NCBI GenBank assembly: GCA_013002425.1
Contig: JABDJQ010000659.1
Coordinates: 1-6,908 of the forward strand
Origin: Gemmatimonadota bacterium
GTDB lineage: Bacteria > Orphanbacterota > Orphanbacteria > Orphanbacterales > Orphanbacteraceae
Length of the DNA stretch: 6,908 nt
Direction: 5' to 3'
Shown: piece by piece, positions 5,373-6,908 of the stretch
Layout of the letters: each line of letters opens with the position of its first letter
Numbering within the stretch: the stretch's first letter is position 1
Position numbers and translations under genes: made by a program
Notes under the pieces: generated by a model
Databases searched by the model: none
What the model saw: the letters and a program-made list of their open reading frames with translations, nothing else
What the model was told of the DNA's origin: nothing

Positions 5373-6908
5373 CTACTGCGTGGCGCGCACGATCCTCTCC
5401 GCCTCTTCGAAACCCGGCCGCAGACGAAGCGCCCGCTCCGCGAACTCGCGCGCCTGCCCGTAATTCTTCGCCCCGTACTGCGCACGCGCGATCCAGTAGT
5501 TGAGGTCGGGATCGGCAGGGAACTGCCCGTACGCGACCAGCAGTTGATCGATCGCTTCATTCCAACGCCCCGTCACGAGACAAACCCGGCCGAGGTAGCT
5601 CGCGCCCGACGGATTTCCGGGGTCGAGGGCGAGAAACCGCCGGAAATCGCTCTCGCCGAGATCTTCCTTCTGCAGATGAAATTTCGAGGCGCCGAGATAG
5701 TAGAAAATCGGGGGCGAGTCATCGAGGTCCTGCGCGGCGAACGCCAGATTCTCCTCGGCTTCGGCGTAGTTCCCGTCGAGCCAGCACAGGATTCCCCAGT
5801 TGCCGCGCCCGATCGAAGAATCCGGCACGCGACGAACACTTTCTTCGTAAAGCATGCGCCCGAGATCCTCGCGCCCCATCTCGAAGTAGAGCCAGGCGAG
5901 CTTCGGGAGATGCGCTTTCTTTCCGAAGATGAAGTGATGTTCGTCGTGAATGACGATGCGCGCGACCCGGTCCTCTCCCCTCCCGCCGGCGGCGTTCCCC
6001 GCCACCCACGGAAAGACGAACACGAATCCGAGAGCGAGCGCGCTCCAGACGAGCGAAGAGTGTTCGATCTTCGGGAGTCGCAGCAGGCGCAGTCCGATCG
6101 CGATCGCGAGCGGTATCGAAAACCACGATACGAGATCCCAGTCGCGCGCGCCGAGCCACGGGCGCACCGTGATGCAGAAGGCGACCCAGAGCAGCGCGAT
6201 CGCGAACGCCCAACGCTCGGTTTCGCGCTCCCGGTCAGGGTCTTTCGCCCCGCTTCGCACGCGGCCCAGCGTCCATGCCCCCAGCAACAGCGCGGCGGGC
6301 ACGAACCAGATGAACTGATTGACCACGAACCGAAAATGCGGCATCGAGAGAAAACCGAGCTCCATTCCCGTCCGCGTCGTCATCGTCCACGACACGAAGT
6401 AGCGGCGCATCCCGAGTTCGATCGCGGTCGGCGTCGCGAGAAAGAAGAGCGGCGCCATGAGCAGGGCGAGTCTTACGCCATGGCGCGCGGGAAAATAGCG
6501 CAGGATCTGAAGCGGCAGCATGAGAAGCACGGCGGCATGCGCCCCGGCACCGAACACGAGCCAGAGCCACGAAAGCGCGGGGCGCTTCCCGGCCCGAACC
6601 TCGAGCAGCGTCTCCACCGTCCAGAGCGCCAGCAACGCGGTGGCGAGCGTGTAGTTCTCGATGTAGCCGAAGAAGAGCTGAACGGCCGCGGTCGTGAGCG
6701 CGAGCGGCGCGATCCATGGCGCCCCCGTCGCCCGGACCAGTCGCGCCAGCCCCCAAGCCAGAAGCAGGGCGCCGGCGATCCCGGCAAGGAGAAACACGGT
6801 CTTGCCCGGATCCGGCACGCCCGTGTCGACCAGAACACGATAGAGCGCGCGCAGTGCGTAGATGGTGCCGAGCCCCGGCCGGAGCCGGTCCGGCGGGTCC
6901 CCTTCGAT
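5373..6908 (-). CDS. polytopic membrane protein with C-terminal TPR repeats (GT-C-like), N-terminus off the edge
   Basis: Reading frame of 511 codons plus TAG, with no stop up to the right edge. The first in-window start-like codon is GTG at 6818, but the 30 codons before it (IEGDPPDRLRPG, then YALRALYRVLVDTG) read as coding, so the gene very likely begins outside. Roughly nine hydrophobic segments occupy residues 38-304 (counted from the edge). Notable are FGYIENY (80-86) after the second segment and RDWDL (255-259) at a loop-membrane border, both of which look like conserved loop motifs. From about 332 to 500 come five TPR units (examples GNYAEAEENL, NYGQAREFAERALRLRP). The plan, a multi-span membrane part followed by TPRs, is that of TMTC-like and other GT-C-related proteins, where the TPRs hold a protein partner or substrate. 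Function is inferred as membrane glycan or protein-glycosylation machinery; an O-antigen-ligase-like or plain scaffold role is possible. It converges with the lyase gene, 60 bases apart. Confidence 0.8.
   Translation of the reverse strand: MEGDPPDRLRPGLGTIYALRALYRVLVDTGVPDPGKTVFLLAGIAGALLLAWGLARLVRATGAPWIAPLALTTAAVQLFFGYIENYTLATALLALWTVETLLEVRAGKRPALSWLWLVFGAGAHAAVLLMLPLQILRYFPARHGVRLALLMAPLFFLATPTAIELGMRRYFVSWTMTTRTGMELGFLSMPHFRFVVNQFIWFVPAALLLGAWTLGRVRSGAKDPDRERETERWAFAIALLWVAFCITVRPWLGARDWDLVSWFSIPLAIAIGLRLLRLPKIEHSSLVWSALALGFVFVFPWVAGNAAGGRGEDRVARIVIHDEHHFIFGKKAHLPKLAWLYFEMGREDLGRMLYEESVRRVPDSSIGRGNWGILCWLDGNYAEAEENLAFAAQDLDDSPPIFYYLGASKFHLQKEDLGESDFRRFLALDPGNPSGASYLGRVCLVTGRWNEAIDQLLVAYGQFPADPDLNYWIARAQYGAKNYGQAREFAERALRLRPGFEEAERIVRATQ

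Noticed and set aside
5054..5560. Frames of 149 (plus) and 103 (minus) codons across the convergent gap
   Set aside because: Low-complexity Arg/Ser/Ala translations overlapping the ends of both well-supported genes.
1..6908. CRISPR array, tRNA/rRNA, insertion sequence, attachment site or defence system
   Set aside because: No regularly spaced repeats, no transposase or integrase-like protein, no terminal inverted repeats and no tRNA-like cloverleaf were found; all four genes are metabolic or envelope type.

Overview
The window is GC-rich, gene-dense bacterial DNA with four genes and no RNA gene, mobile element or CRISPR array. A lipobox lipoprotein, a signal-peptide-bearing lyase and two polytopic membrane proteins of glycosyltransferase (GT-C) type point to a diderm, probably environmental bacterium. 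The style (c-type haem lipoprotein, secreted lyase with an FnIII tail, membrane protein with C-terminal TPRs) recalls FCB-group or Eisenbacteria/Gemmatimonadota-like lineages. That placement is inference only.

Layout: 1-1195 (minus) is the N-terminal part of a GT-C-type membrane glycosyltransferase whose 3' end lies off the left edge. 1196-1348 is a divergent intergenic region with candidate back-to-back promoters and an imperfect inverted repeat. 1349-2395 (plus) is a di-haem cytochrome c peroxidase/MauG-family lipoprotein. 2396-2501 is a short leader ending in a good Shine-Dalgarno. 2502-5312 (plus) is a large secreted heparinase II/III-family polysaccharide lyase with an FnIII-like tail. 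5313-5372 is a convergent gap with a small GC hairpin. 5373-6908 (minus) is a membrane protein with about five C-terminal TPRs, still open at the right edge, so its true start is outside the window.

How the genes may fit together: the two plus-strand genes both encode exported proteins and may be co-transcribed. The first is a predicted outer-membrane or periplasmic di-haem oxidase, the second a predicted depolymerase for acidic (uronic-acid-containing) polysaccharide. The two minus-strand genes look like lipid-linked sugar transferases or related surface-glycan proteins. The whole is compatible with a surface or extracellular glycan locus, but nothing here proves a joint pathway. The most useful detail is that the haem protein carries residues expected of MauG (Tyr at the distal position of the second haem, no distal His at the first) rather than of a classical reductively activated cytochrome c peroxidase.
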